IMG/VR virus record: IMGVR_UViG_3300037198_000069
Span: 1-27,467 of that record
Source of the DNA: a virus
Length of the DNA: 27,467 nucleotides
Direction: 5' to 3' (one strand)
Position 1 is the stretch's first letter; each line of letters opens with the position of its first letter. The notes beneath the pieces were generated by a model. That model searched no databases. It was not told where the DNA came from and saw only the letters and a list, made by a program, of their open reading frames with translations. A program made the translations under genes and the position numbers. This document shows positions 8,906 to 17,039 of the stretch, piece by piece.

Positions 8906-10143
8906 TGGCTGCTTCCTTCAAGAATTCCGCCGCTAGGACTGGCAATAGAACTGCTCGGTTCGAGACAGGTGTAGTTGCAAGTGTGAACGTACAGAACATG
9001 ACTGTGGACTGGACTGCACAGCACAGTGGCAAGCAGATGGCTGGAGTGCAGGTGATGTCACCATACCTGCACTACAACAACGGCGAGGGATACAACTGTT
9101 GCCCGGAGGTAGGTGCAATCTGTGTTCTATGTTGGCCTTCAGATGAAGAGTCCCCCTTCGTCATGGGATTCATCACAGCTCCTGAGATAGTGGGAGCTGT
9201 GTCTGGGGATGTACAGCAGGAGGCACAAGACCCGGACGTAGAGAGTTCTGATGACATGCCTCCAGCTCAGACTACCAACTCAGGTGGTACGACTACACCT
9301 AAGACTACGGATGCCAGCTATCGTGCTGGTCGTCCAGTGATGAACCCAGGAGACATCTGGATACAAGGTAGGGATGAAAACTTTTTGATCTTGAAGAGGG
9401 GCGGAGTTTTGCAGATAGGGTCTACGAACATTTGCCAACGTGCCTATGTTCCCATATCCAACTACATCCGTGACTTCTGTGAGAACTATGAACTCAACAC
9501 AGCTGCTGGTTCTTTGTCTTGGCTAGTACACCCAGTCGAGAAAGACCCTGGTGGCAATGCACCTACTGAGTTCACCCTTCTGACTAGAGAGTTTGCCCAG
9601 GACAAGAGCGCCTCTATTAAGGTAAGTGTGGGTTCGTTGGATTCAGAACCTACTGCAGACCCTAAGGCAGCTAAGACATACATAGAGGTTGTGATTGCAC
9701 CAGGGAACATAGACCCCGCAAGTGGTGAAGTATCAGGAGACCCAGCTTACGTACTAAGGATATCTAAGGACGGCTACTCCTATTCAATGCAAGCTGGCTG
9801 TCGTGCGGTGGAAGTGAAGAAGGATGATTCTTTGACTGTCGGAGGTGACCAGACCATTCAGGTAACTGGAGACCGTTCAGTAACTGTGAACGGTAAGGTT
9901 ACTGAGACCATCACAGGCGAACATAACATCACTGGGTCAGATGCAAGTACCGAGACTTGGGCTAAGATCAAGACAATCGACGCCCCCCTTACAAAAATAG
10001 GTGGTCCTGACGCTTCCGAGCCGCCCCCTCTTGGGTTACAGTTAGTGCAGTGGCTTGCTACTCATACACATTTGCCGTACGCTCCACCTACACAGGTAGG
10101 TACGTTGCAAGCTATTCTGGCCAAGAAAGTTGTGGTTAAATAG
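8905..10143 (+). CDS. Baseplate spike protein, gp5/gpV-like (OB domain plus beta-helix)
   Basis: I place the start at GTG 8905, giving 412 residues: GGAG (8893-8896) lies 8 bases upstream and the GTG overlaps the polymerase TAG stop by one base (TAGTG). A GTG at 8896 is also in frame. Residues about 15-95 look like the OB domain of gp5/VgrG spikes (VGAICVLCWPSDEESPFVMG: a gate-like strand set ending in a hydrophobic turn). An acidic Thr/Ser-rich linker follows (about 100-140). Near the C-terminus there are short beta repeats (LTVGGDQTIQVTGDRSVTV and on), typical of a trimeric beta-helix needle, then THTH, which resembles the HxH iron-binding tip of gpV-type spikes. It would pierce the outer membrane during contraction. 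No lysozyme domain is seen. Confidence 0.75.
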   Translation: MAASFKNSAARTGNRTARFETGVVASVNVQNMTVDWTAQHSGKQMAGVQVMSPYLHYNNGEGYNCCPEVGAICVLCWPSDEESPFVMGFITAPEIVGAVSGDVQQEAQDPDVESSDDMPPAQTTNSGGTTTPKTTDASYRAGRPVMNPGDIWIQGRDENFLILKRGGVLQIGSTNICQRAYVPISNYIRDFCENYELNTAAGSLSWLVHPVEKDPGGNAPTEFTLLTREFAQDKSASIKVSVGSLDSEPTADPKAAKTYIEVVIAPGNIDPASGEVSGDPAYVLRISKDGYSYSMQAGCRAVEVKKDDSLTVGGDQTIQVTGDRSVTVNGKVTETITGEHNITGSDASTETWAKIKTIDAPLTKIGGPDASEPPPLGLQLVQWLATHTHLPYAPPTQVGTLQAILAKKVVVK

Positions 10144-10148
10144 ATCAA

Positions 10149-10433
10149 ATGCCTCTTGTACCTTCCGTCATGTCTGATGCCATTTATGCTTTGCTGATAG
10201 CAAAACCTATCGGTTCAGCCCCTGCGATGTCTTTGGTAAAGACACCAAATGCGGATGGTACTGTGGATGTGAAGACATCCGTTACTGGGCAGACCTCGGT
10301 AACATTGGATCAAACTTTGGCACGTGCTATAGCGGATGCTGTAGCTACCGGTGTCTGTGCACAGCTTACTTCAGCAGCAGTGGTTATAGGTTCATCAGCT
10401 ACTGGCGGGCCGGTCACTGCAAAAATTACGTGA
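10149..10433 (+). CDS. Small baseplate-associated protein (unassigned)
   Basis: A 94-residue frame starts 5 bases after the spike gene's stop codon, with no clear Shine-Dalgarno, which suggests translational coupling. It begins MPLVPSVMSDAIYALLIAKP and has low charge, with Ala, Thr, Val and Ser-rich segments and SSATGGPVT near the C-terminus. Short proteins that start with a helix and end in a Gly/Thr-rich tail are common next to spike genes in myovirus baseplate modules, so a structural role is likely; this rests on position, not on a recognised domain. Confidence 0.65.
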   Translation: MPLVPSVMSDAIYALLIAKPIGSAPAMSLVKTPNADGTVDVKTSVTGQTSVTLDQTLARAIADAVATGVCAQLTSAAVVIGSSATGGPVTAKIT

Positions 10434-10443
10434 GGAGTTCATC

Positions 10444-12459
10444 ATGGACTTGTTTCTAGACAACGCACCTATTCAGATTGAAAAGACAGGCATGGAGGCA
10501 GGTCTAAGTGAGGATGCCAATGACTGGCCTCAGCAGATCTTAGATGAACTGTACAGGCAGGTGCCTTACGCCAGTGACTATGCACCAAAGGTTGTGCTTC
10601 GTTCTATAGATGCAGACCGGAGATATGGTCTTGGTCAGATAGAACTCCTCAACAAGATGGCGATCAATCCTCGGGATGATGATACCCCTGAGGTGCTGAA
10701 GGGTAGACAGAAGGCTCTGATTCCAGTCATCATCCAGGATGGTAAGCTCAAGCCCCTGGATGTATTGATGTACGACGGGAAGGTAGAACCTCTGACGGAT
10801 GAGCGTCTGAAGAAAGCCCTGTTCCGGCCCAACCTCTTCGAGGCAATCCGTGAACGCCCTGGTGATATCTCCTTGATCGAACAGCTATATCCACCACACA
10901 GGCAGTATGGTGGTGCACGTGGCCCCATCATGGCAGACATCGGTGCTGCGGGAATGGGCAAGGAGAGTAGTGCTCAGCCACTACTCCTAATCGACGCCAT
11001 TCTTCCGACTATCACAGAGGAGCAGGCTGCGGAAGTTATCGAGAAGATGGGTGCTGACAACTCAGTCACGTTCGCACAGGTGACAAAGAACCCAGTAGTT
11101 GGTGAGTTCCTGCATAAGCTAGGCCACGCCTCTCTACAGGAGGCTAGGGGCTCGGACTACCTGAATAAGGTAGCTGGAGCCATCAAACCCAATGTTATCC
11201 AGATTCAAAAGATTGAGGGCGGCTTCCGGGTCAAGACAGCAAATACTGAAGCTCTGATTCCAGACTCTCAGGATATCCCCCGTCCAGCAGCAGTAGGTGC
11301 ACTAGGTGGGGATATGGTATCTAGGGTGGAGGCTGATGGTACCACGACTATTACTACTCAACCGGTGGTCAAGGAGACACTGCTAGACATTCAGATTGAA
11401 GTGATCAATTCATTTGGTCTTTACAAGGTCAAGACACAGGACGAGAACCGAGAGTTGGTTGGGTGGGTGTTCCCGAAAGTCATGGACTTCAATGGAACTC
11501 TGTTACCGATGGCTCTGTTTACGAATGGTAGCGAGTCGGCAATGCAAGAAAACATTGCTGGTGTGTCTCTTGGTCGGCATACAGACCTGCTGGACACAGA
11601 CCCTGAAGGCTTTGGCTCCTTCTACTATGCCACTCCTGAAGGTGCTATCGCATTCATACCCATCAACATTCATGCGACTATCGAAACACCAGAGGGTACT
11701 GGTTTTAAGTGTGACACCGTCACTGGCGAGCAGTTGATCATAACTAAGCTGCCAGGACTCAAAGAGGTGTCCACTATTGAGGAAGGACACTACGGAATTC
11801 CTGATGACTGTGGCTTCTTGTCCTTCAATGAAGTAGTTGATCTAGCTTCGTCTCCGGATGAGTACACCAAAGTTGCTGAAGCTCGTGCTCTACCAACTGC
11901 TATCCGTGTGATCACGGATAGTGGAAAGAACTTCACCTTCCAGGGCGAGACCATAGACAAGTTGGCCGGGGTCATGGAGTCTGTGTGCTTGAGCAAGGAT
12001 GATGCCGTCTTCCTGGGTACTGTACTAGGGCAAGACCCAGTACAGTTTGAGAAAGACTTGGTAGGCATGCGGAAACAAGCAAGCCAAGAGCTGTGGTTCC
12101 CAGCTAGGCCGGTAACCCTATTCAAGGACTGCTTTCAGAAGGCTAAGTCAGCAGCTGCTGATTACCTGAAGAGTCTACCCAACCTCCGGGCCTACCTGCT
12201 CAAGGAAGCGGCCATGATCGAGGACCCGACAGCGGTAGACAAGATACTGTCAGTAGGGTTCATCAATTCCGAGAACGTCACTATCTTTGCCAGCTACGTA
12301 CCAGAGTTCGAGGCAGTTATACGGAAGTTAGCAGAGTTACTAGTGGCTACTCGTATGGGTCTCAACTCAGTAGATGAGGGTGCTCTACAGCGGTCCATGG
12401 TTCATTTGGATAAGGTAGTTGCTGGTTTGAAGACACTTGGTGCTCTACCGCAAGCATAG
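10444..12459 (+). CDS. Large unknown phage protein, 671 residues
   Basis: Start ATG 10444 has Shine-Dalgarno GAGGAG overlapping the end of the previous gene. The protein shows no motif I can assign. The first 250 residues are mixed alpha/beta with KALIPVIIQDGKLKPLDVL; the middle is beta-rich (TTTITTQPVV, GWVFPKVMDFNG, AIAFIPINIHATIETPEG), and the last 170 residues are helical (KSAAADYLKSLPNLRAYLL). It has K-x-A motifs (KVAGAI, VKTANT, TKVAEA, DKLAGV, RKLAEL) like the head-operon proteins. Position between baseplate and terminase genes suggests a virion protein. It does not look like a portal, although no other portal candidate is visible in the window. Confidence 0.85.
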   Translation: MDLFLDNAPIQIEKTGMEAGLSEDANDWPQQILDELYRQVPYASDYAPKVVLRSIDADRRYGLGQIELLNKMAINPRDDDTPEVLKGRQKALIPVIIQDGKLKPLDVLMYDGKVEPLTDERLKKALFRPNLFEAIRERPGDISLIEQLYPPHRQYGGARGPIMADIGAAGMGKESSAQPLLLIDAILPTITEEQAAEVIEKMGADNSVTFAQVTKNPVVGEFLHKLGHASLQEARGSDYLNKVAGAIKPNVIQIQKIEGGFRVKTANTEALIPDSQDIPRPAAVGALGGDMVSRVEADGTTTITTQPVVKETLLDIQIEVINSFGLYKVKTQDENRELVGWVFPKVMDFNGTLLPMALFTNGSESAMQENIAGVSLGRHTDLLDTDPEGFGSFYYATPEGAIAFIPINIHATIETPEGTGFKCDTVTGEQLIITKLPGLKEVSTIEEGHYGIPDDCGFLSFNEVVDLASSPDEYTKVAEARALPTAIRVITDSGKNFTFQGETIDKLAGVMESVCLSKDDAVFLGTVLGQDPVQFEKDLVGMRKQASQELWFPARPVTLFKDCFQKAKSAAADYLKSLPNLRAYLLKEAAMIEDPTAVDKILSVGFINSENVTIFASYVPEFEAVIRKLAELLVATRMGLNSVDEGALQRSMVHLDKVVAGLKTLGALPQA

Positions 12460-12473
12460 TTCTGGGGGCTGTC

Positions 12474-12563
12474 TTGGACGTTTTTAGATCTCCAGCAGAG
12501 TCCGCCAAGCAAAAGCGGCGACTGTATGATGCTGCCCACTACAAAAAGTGGGGTGTGTTATGA
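12474..12563 (+). CDS. Possible 29-residue coupled ORF
   Basis: From TTG 12474 to TGA 12563 a short frame encodes MDVFRSPAESAKQKRRLYDA and nine more residues ending in KKWGVL. A G-rich stretch (GGGGG) lies about 5 bases upstream, and its stop overlaps the next ATG (ATGA), a typical coupling arrangement. The frame fills the otherwise unexplained 100-base gap before 12560. Its DVFRSPAE resembles DVNRSPAE at the start of the next protein even though the DNA differs. A TTG start and the small size keep confidence low. Confidence 0.35.
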   Translation: MDVFRSPAESAKQKRRLYDAAHYKKWGVL

Positions 12564-13471
12564 GCGATGTAAATCGCAGCCCTGCTGAATTCTTCTGTAA
12601 GTTTCTGATCAGTCAGAAGCGGCATGATGTGGGCACTATTATCCATATCATGGAAGATCATGGTCTCTATGCGGTTCACCAGCGGTACATAGAGAAGTTA
12701 CAAGACAAGATGCTTCCTTTTCCAGAGCCTTGGGCACCCACGCCCAATCTAGGTACTGAGAAAGAGCAGTTAGCTACTCGTGAGTATCTACGTGTTCATG
12801 GCATTCACGACTTGTGGTATCCCAGTGCTGCTGCTCAGGAAGCTTTCCAGATTCTTGGTAATCCAAGGCTAAGAGAGAGCACAGAACAACTCCTGCTGTC
12901 TCCTCTCCGTGTGGAGGAGACAGTCAGGAGATTGAATGAGTACCACAAAGTCAAGCTGACGGCGGAGGGAGTAGAGGCATTTGGTCACTACTTCTGGAAT
13001 CGCAAGCTGCTCTCCATGGGAGAGTGGGTTTTCTTCATGGAGGATAAGCCTGCTGCTTATTCTCGTATTGTCACTCTGAAGGCATCGCCAGACACAGCAG
13101 ACATGGTTGTACCTTGGTTGGCAGGGATGTCGGGCCCTCCTTCCAGCATCAACACTGGAGCTGTGGCACGTCGTATGCGTGACGTAGCATTCTTGAAGGT
13201 GCTGGAGATCGAAAGAGAACCAGCGTCTTTAGATCATGCCAACATGATGAGCAAGTACATGTCCGTCATCAAGGCAGCTGAGGACGAGATGCGCCAGAGT
13301 GATGTAGCTTTGCGTGAAGTTCTGAATGCCTTTGAGAAGTTCCGCATGAAGAAGGATGATCGTCAGATTCCCGCTATTGAAGATGTGGCTGGTATAAACT
13401 ACAGTCAGTCTGGTGGCGGTACTGATGTGATGTCTGAGGCCGATAGATTACTGGAGGAAGCTGATGGCTGA
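12560..13471 (+). CDS. Unknown protein upstream of terminase
   Basis: The frame is open from GTG 12548, but ATG 12560 is the better start because it overlaps the upstream TGA as ATGA; the product is 303 residues (MSDVNRSPAEFFCKFL). It is mostly helical, with a run of short helices (STEQLLLSPLRVEETVRRLN, then LTAEGVEAFGHYFWNRK) that could include a helix-turn-helix, and a charged C-terminal part (AEDEMRQSDVALREVLNAFEK). Position two genes before the terminase large subunit and its helical make-up make a small-terminase-like DNA-recognition role possible, but I see no motif that proves it. The stop overlaps the next gene. Confidence 0.8.
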   Translation: MSDVNRSPAEFFCKFLISQKRHDVGTIIHIMEDHGLYAVHQRYIEKLQDKMLPFPEPWAPTPNLGTEKEQLATREYLRVHGIHDLWYPSAAAQEAFQILGNPRLRESTEQLLLSPLRVEETVRRLNEYHKVKLTAEGVEAFGHYFWNRKLLSMGEWVFFMEDKPAAYSRIVTLKASPDTADMVVPWLAGMSGPPSSINTGAVARRMRDVAFLKVLEIEREPASLDHANMMSKYMSVIKAAEDEMRQSDVALREVLNAFEKFRMKKDDRQIPAIEDVAGINYSQSGGGTDVMSEADRLLEEADG

Positions 13472-13991
13472 GATAGAAATAGTACCGTTTGTAGCAAATG
13501 AACATGAGCATGAGGCGGTAGACACACTGCCTACCAAGACTGTAACTACAGGAGCTATTGCCGATGCTGTGCCGAAGTTCAGGGAGTGGACTGTAGGTAA
13601 ACTGTTTGCTGAGTTTGGGGTTAAAGATGGGATATTGATCTACCACTTTTACCACACAGATCGAAAGACCATATTCGATGCTGCTACAAAGAAGCTGGAC
13701 GAGAAGCATCCAGCCGAGACAAGACAATCTATAGCAGAGTTGGCGAATGGTGCTCTAGAGAATACCCCTTGGTGGGCAGACACAGAGTCATGTCTTATGG
13801 CTGCCATCTCAGATCATTTCAGAGACACCCCATCTAGTGCGAAGTATGTACCTGAAGTAGACAGCTGGTCAGTGGCACTACCTATGGATGCCATGCCTCT
13901 TGGAGTACAGGACCCAGAGCATGTAGCTGCGTTTGTATTCAACGTGGCATACAGGCTGAGGCAGGTAGAGGTAGTAAAAGAAGAAGGGTAA
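13464..13991 (+). CDS. Unknown protein, 175 residues
   Basis: ATG 13464 lies inside the end of the previous gene (8-base overlap) with GGAGGAAGC just upstream, so the two are translationally coupled. The protein has an acidic, His-rich start (ANEHEHEA), then an alpha/beta region (WTVGKLFAEFGVKDGILIYHFYHTDRKTIFD) and ends in a charged tail. No family is recognised and there is no signal peptide or membrane segment. The gene is followed by the perfect hairpin 13996-14013. Being between 12560-13471 and terminase, it probably belongs to packaging or virion assembly. Confidence 0.8.
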   Translation: MAEIEIVPFVANEHEHEAVDTLPTKTVTTGAIADAVPKFREWTVGKLFAEFGVKDGILIYHFYHTDRKTIFDAATKKLDEKHPAETRQSIAELANGALENTPWWADTESCLMAAISDHFRDTPSSAKYVPEVDSWSVALPMDAMPLGVQDPEHVAAFVFNVAYRLRQVEVVKEEG

Positions 13992-13995
13992 GTTT

Positions 13996-14013
13996 AGCCG
14001 GCAAGTGCCGGCT
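13996..14013. terminator. Perfect GC-rich hairpin after gene 13464-13991
   Basis: AGCCGGC, AAGT loop, GCCGGCT: a 7-bp perfect stem starting 4 bases after the TAA. There is no T-tract on either side, so it is terminator-like at best; it could also stabilise the 3' end of the rightward message or end the leftward RNA predicted from the promoter at 14174. Confidence 0.45.
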
Positions 14014-14052
14014 CAGTTGTCGAGTTAGGGCCACCACAACTTTTGCACCTTT

Positions 14053-14080
14053 CTTAACTAGCAAAGATGGTTGAGTTAAG
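14053..14080. repeat. Inverted repeat in the gap before terminase
   Basis: CTTAACT and AGTTAAG pair as a 7-bp stem, extended by CAA/TTG inside a small bulge. It lies in the 220-base gap between 13991 and 14212 and may fold in RNA from either strand or act as an operator. Confidence 0.4.
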
Positions 14081-14173
14081 ATCCCCTCCTCGTTGTGTCC
14101 TTTTACGTTCGCTTTTTAGGCGAGGGAAACAGAAGGAATGGTGTGATGGCTATCTTCCACTCTCTTCAATATC

Positions 14174-14202
14174 CTTATATCAGATCATGATAACTTTTTT
14201 CA
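14174..14202 (-). promoter_or_regulatory. Leftward promoter, TGAAAA-17-TATAAGGATATTG
   Basis: On the minus strand TGAAAA (14202-14197), 17 bases, then TATAAG (-10, 14179-14174) and the extension GATATTGAA. This is a full match to the family, yet it faces away from the terminase gene and towards a gap with no leftward gene. Confidence 0.6.
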
Positions 14203-14211
14203 TGGATCATC

Positions 14212-16032
14212 ATGGCAACAATCACATTAGCAGAGGCTGAACTTCTTAGATCTGCGCACACTATCCCACTCTCATACTGCTTTGACGATCACGGAATAGT
14301 GGAACCCATTTTCGACTACGATGAAGATGGGGAAGCTGTAGACTTTGGTATTGACGAAGAACCAGAAGATCTTGTGGCCGCAAAGTCAACACTGTCAGAC
14401 TTGCTGGGAGTCTCTCCATCAGAGTTTGCAGAGACAGCTATTCGTATCCCGGAAGCTGGCCGTATCTCAGACTTCTCATTCGAAGGTCGTGAGTATCTTC
14501 GCAAAATCTATGACACCCCCGCTAACAAAGTGCTGTTGGTGTTCGGCCGGCAAACAGAGAAGACTACGACCCTCGGTAATAGAATGCTTTGTTACTCCGC
14601 CCTAGTTAGTAACTTCAGGTCCTTGTATGTAGCCCCCTCTGCCGAACAAGCTAAAGTCTTCTCCAATGACCGTATTAAGGATGCCATAGAAGCATCCCCC
14701 ATGCTCCGGGCTTACACGTCGTCAGCAATCAACCAGGCGGTCTTCTTCAAGAAGTTCATCAACTATTCTCAGATACGACTACGCTACGCCTACCTAACTG
14801 CAGACCGGGTGCGTGGTATTGCTTCTGATCAAATCTTGATTGATGAGATTCAGGACATTCTGATAGACAACATTCCTGTCATTGAGCAGTGTGCATTCCA
14901 CTCCAAGTACAAGATGTTTCTTTACTCCGGCACACCTAAGTCAGTAGATAACACCATAGAGTTCTACTGGTCCGAGTTCTCCACACAGAACGAGTGGGTA
15001 GTACCGTGTGAGAGGCATGGGTTACCCAGTGATTCGAGTACATGGCATTGGAATGTTCTGACGGAGAAGAACATAGGTTCCACTGGGCTCATTTGTGACA
15101 AGTGTGGAGAGACTATATCTGCCCGGCATCCTAAGGCACAATGGGCTGCCATGAATCCGATGCGGGAGGACAACAAGGACAAGGTGACGTTTGAGGGGTA
15201 TAGAGTTCCTCAGATCATGGTACCCTGGGTAGACTGGGAAGAGGTTCTCATCGCACAAGAACAGTACTCTCGTTCCCAGTTCATGAATGAGAAGCTGGGC
15301 AGGTCTTATGACTCCGGCGTACGTCCCCTTACCAGGGCTCAGTTACAGGCTGTGTGCAAGCCTGAGATTGTACTAGGTGATATTGAATCCTTCCGCCGAC
15401 TAGCACAAGGTATGTCAGTCTATGCTGGTATAGACTGGGGCGGAGGAACTGATCAAAGTTTTACCCACATATCATTTGGTGGATACTTTGGCACGGGTAA
15501 CTTCTCCATATTCTGGTGCCATAGATTCACTGGGCAAGACTTAGACCCAGAGAAGCAATTAGATCTAATCACACAGATGTTGGCTCAGGTCCACGTTAAG
15601 ATCATAGGCGTTGACTATGGAGGTGGTTTCTATCAGAACGACAAGCTCATCAAGAGGTTTGGTGCCAACAAGGTAATGAAGTACCAATACAATCCGCGGC
15701 AGAAAAAGAAGATCTATTGGGAGCCAAACCTGCGTCGTTGGATGTGCCACCGTTCGGAAGTTATGAGCGATATCTTCAATGCTCTGAAGGCTAAAAAGAT
15801 AGACTTGCCCAGATGGGAAGACTACCAGGACCCACACGGTACAGATTTACTCAGCATCTTCACCGAGTACAACGTGCGTCTCAGGATGAACGAATACAAG
15901 AAGCCGCCGGGAAAGACAGATGATGCATTTCATTCTTTGTTGTTGTGCTTACTGGCTTCTTGTATAGAGCGACCACGTCCAGACATTTTTGCACCTATGC
16001 AGGACAGTGGTCTCATGGAGAATTATGGCTAG
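14212..16032 (+). CDS. Terminase large subunit (packaging ATPase/nuclease)
   Basis: This 606-residue protein is the motor that translocates DNA into the prohead and cuts it. N-terminal ATPase: Walker A-like GRQTEKTT (112-119, with Glu before the Lys as in many phage terminases) and Walker B ILIDE (208-212; D211, E212). A zinc-ribbon-like insert has C266, H269, C295 and C298. C-terminal RNase H-fold nuclease: GIDWGGG (D408), GVDYGGG (D468) and the late acidic KTDDAFHS (D570/D571). Start ATG 14212 has only a weak Shine-Dalgarno (GGAT). The length is typical of the family. The gene is followed by two hairpins and then by a convergent gene. The small subunit is not recognised but may be one of the two preceding genes. 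Confidence 0.95.
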   Translation: MATITLAEAELLRSAHTIPLSYCFDDHGIVEPIFDYDEDGEAVDFGIDEEPEDLVAAKSTLSDLLGVSPSEFAETAIRIPEAGRISDFSFEGREYLRKIYDTPANKVLLVFGRQTEKTTTLGNRMLCYSALVSNFRSLYVAPSAEQAKVFSNDRIKDAIEASPMLRAYTSSAINQAVFFKKFINYSQIRLRYAYLTADRVRGIASDQILIDEIQDILIDNIPVIEQCAFHSKYKMFLYSGTPKSVDNTIEFYWSEFSTQNEWVVPCERHGLPSDSSTWHWNVLTEKNIGSTGLICDKCGETISARHPKAQWAAMNPMREDNKDKVTFEGYRVPQIMVPWVDWEEVLIAQEQYSRSQFMNEKLGRSYDSGVRPLTRAQLQAVCKPEIVLGDIESFRRLAQGMSVYAGIDWGGGTDQSFTHISFGGYFGTGNFSIFWCHRFTGQDLDPEKQLDLITQMLAQVHVKIIGVDYGGGFYQNDKLIKRFGANKVMKYQYNPRQKKKIYWEPNLRRWMCHRSEVMSDIFNALKAKKIDLPRWEDYQDPHGTDLLSIFTEYNVRLRMNEYKKPPGKTDDAFHSLLLCLLASCIERPRPDIFAPMQDSGLMENYG

Positions 16033-16079
16033 AGAAGAACCTTCAGGTTCTTCTTTAGGTAGTCACTGTGACTACCTAA
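16033..16079. terminator. Tandem hairpins, bidirectional terminator
   Basis: Two perfect hairpins fill the gap between convergent genes: AGAAGAACC-TTCA-GGTTCTTCT (16033-16054), then TTAGGTAGTCA-CTG-TGACTACCTAA (16055-16079). The first starts just after the terminase stop and the second just before the end of the leftward gene at 16082. Short pyrimidine runs follow the first stem. They should stop transcription from both sides. Confidence 0.65.
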
Positions 16080-16081
16080 GG

Positions 16082-16597
16082 TCAGTTCATGATCTGATTG
16101 ATTCCCTTCTTAGCCTGTAGGGCTTTACCAGCAGCGCTAGATTGGATATCAATGTACGGCTGTAGTGTTTCCCTTTCTAATTCCAGTCGATCCAGTCTGG
16201 CTACTACTTTGTCGAAGACTTCTCTGGACACATACTGAGACTTCATGTCTTCCAGCATCATGTCAATCATGACTTCTTGCACTTCTATGGCTCTCTTTGA
16301 TCTAGAAAGTATAGCAAAGCGCATTATTTCTCTTGCATTCCAGAAGTGAATGTCCTCCCTTATGCGTTTGATCTTGAATAGTTCTTGGTGTTCCCGAAGA
16401 AACTCCTTAGGGACTCGCTGTGAGGTCCTAAGCCCTTCTTCGAATCTATCAGGATTTCTATAGGCTATTGTACGCAGTACTTTACTCGGCACCCTCAATT
16501 CTTCGGCTACTTTCTGAGTTGGGCATACTGCTTCATTGGTGCCGTCTTTGATCATTGGAAAGCAGAGTCCGTGTCCTGACATAACTATTAACTTCAT
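16082..16597 (-). CDS. ORF6N/BRO-like phage antirepressor or regulator
   Basis: ATG 16597 has Shine-Dalgarno AAGGGG about 7 bases upstream, and a family promoter lies at 16640-16668. The 171-residue protein looks like the N-terminal domain of the ORF6N/BRO antirepressor group: after a beta start, VAEELRVPSKVLRTIAYRNP (about 30-49) matches the part where such proteins carry a helix then RNPDRF, and HFWNAREIMRFAILSRSKRA (about 84-103) resembles the NESGLYRLILRSR segment. The C-terminal third is a coiled coil (VFDKVVARLDRLELERETLQ). The group binds DNA and controls phage lysogeny or late switches. I cannot see a separate C-terminal KilA-C domain, and the match is by eye. Confidence 0.6.
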   Translation of the reverse strand: MKLIVMSGHGLCFPMIKDGTNEAVCPTQKVAEELRVPSKVLRTIAYRNPDRFEEGLRTSQRVPKEFLREHQELFKIKRIREDIHFWNAREIMRFAILSRSKRAIEVQEVMIDMMLEDMKSQYVSREVFDKVVARLDRLELERETLQPYIDIQSSAAGKALQAKKGINQIMN

Positions 16598-16639
16598 GCG
16601 ATTCCCCTTTGTTGGTTAGACAACATGTCTGGCGAAGTC

Positions 16640-16668
16640 TTTATAACAGGATAGCCGGGTAATTTTCA
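16640..16668 (-). promoter_or_regulatory. Leftward promoter, TGAAAA-17-TATAAA
   Basis: TGAAAA (16668-16663), 17 bases, TATAAAGA (-10 at 16645-16640) on the minus strand. It would start the antirepressor message 43 bases upstream of its ATG. It departs from the strongest members by TATAAA and no TATTG extension. The terminator hairpin of the preceding gene (16687-16729) ends just upstream of its -35. Confidence 0.5.
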
Positions 16669-16686
16669 GGGCTGATTTGCGGCTAA

Positions 16687-16729
16687 AGAGAAGCCAAACT
16701 CGGATCGGAGAATGGCGAGTGGCTTCTCT
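16687..16729 (-). terminator. Terminator hairpin of gene 16758-16985
   Basis: AGAGAAGCCA and TGGCTTCTCT form a perfect 10-bp stem around a 23-base loop, followed on the minus strand by a short T-run (TTTAGCC). It stands between the stop of gene 16758-16985 and the promoter for 16082-16597, next to the motif GATTTGCGGCTAAAG that recurs at 17061. Confidence 0.6.
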
Positions 16730-16757
16730 ACAGGTCTGCTCTTTCAAGCACCTGTGG

Positions 16758-16985
16758 TCAGGTTTGAGCGGCTGTCCAAACAATAGCGCCATCCAAGTCG
16801 TGGATGATGCGTATCTGAAACGCTCCTGTCAGGTACTTCATGAACTTTCTTGCATCCTCTATTGCTCGATCCATATCGCAGTATGGGAATGGCCATACAT
16901 CCCACTTGTCCTTCATCCAGTAGGACTGTTGGGCACCTGTGGAATGCTGCAAATGCTGGGGCACATTTATCACTACACAAAACAT
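16758..16985 (-). CDS. Small phage protein with borrowed antisense segment
   Basis: 75 residues, ATG 16985, Shine-Dalgarno AAGGAG about 5-7 bases upstream, own promoter (17040-17068) and terminator: a complete expression unit. The sequence is MFCVVINVPQHLQHSTGAQQ and then a C-terminal half with AIEDARKFMKYLTG and DLDGAIVWTAAQ that looks like a folded alpha/beta domain. Residues about 8-23 are encoded by the reverse complement of a 49-bp stretch (16917-16965) identical to part of the head gene 19707-20015. The frame stays open through that stretch. No family is recognised. A longer overlapping frame (16744-17013) uses an upstream start without a good site. Confidence 0.65.
   Translation of the reverse strand: MFCVVINVPQHLQHSTGAQQSYWMKDKWDVWPFPYCDMDRAIEDARKFMKYLTGAFQIRIIHDLDGAIVWTAAQT
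16917..16965 (+). repeat. 49-bp exact direct repeat, copy 1
   Basis: Starts CCAGTAGGACTGTTGGGCAC and ends GGGGCACA; identical base for base to 19789-19837. Here it lies antisense within gene 16758-16985. Confidence 0.95.
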
Positions 16986-17039
16986 GACTATCTCCTTGTA
17001 GGGGTTCGACCAAAAGGTTAGATTCCCTTGATCAATATC

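Larger units (their letters stand above)
13996..14167 (-). ncRNA. Candidate leftward noncoding RNA
   Basis: A promoter of the shared family (14174-14202, minus) faces into this gene-free gap. The minus strand has no ATG here and no usable frame. Two structures would fold in the RNA: a stem CTTAACT / AGTTAAG (14053-14080) and the hairpin at 13996-14013, which may be its 3' end. If transcription continued, the RNA would run antisense to gene 13464-13991. This is an inference from promoter and structure only. Confidence 0.3.

Noticed and set aside
10635-10961. Opposite-strand open frames over the large unknown gene
   Set aside because: They are shadows in the non-coding frame of a well-supported gene, with no start signal or promoter.
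12414-12563. -1 frameshift extension of the 671-residue protein
   Set aside because: The reading frame would allow it, but I see no X XXY YYZ slippery heptamer before the TAG stop. The separate coupled ORF explains the frame more simply.
13992-14211. A tRNA in the gap before terminase
   Set aside because: There is no D-loop/T-loop pattern or GTTCGA-type T-arm, and the stems do not form a cloverleaf.
16744-17013. Longer leftward frame overlapping gene 16758-16985
   Set aside because: It has no Shine-Dalgarno before its start; the ATG at 16985 has one and suits the promoter position.
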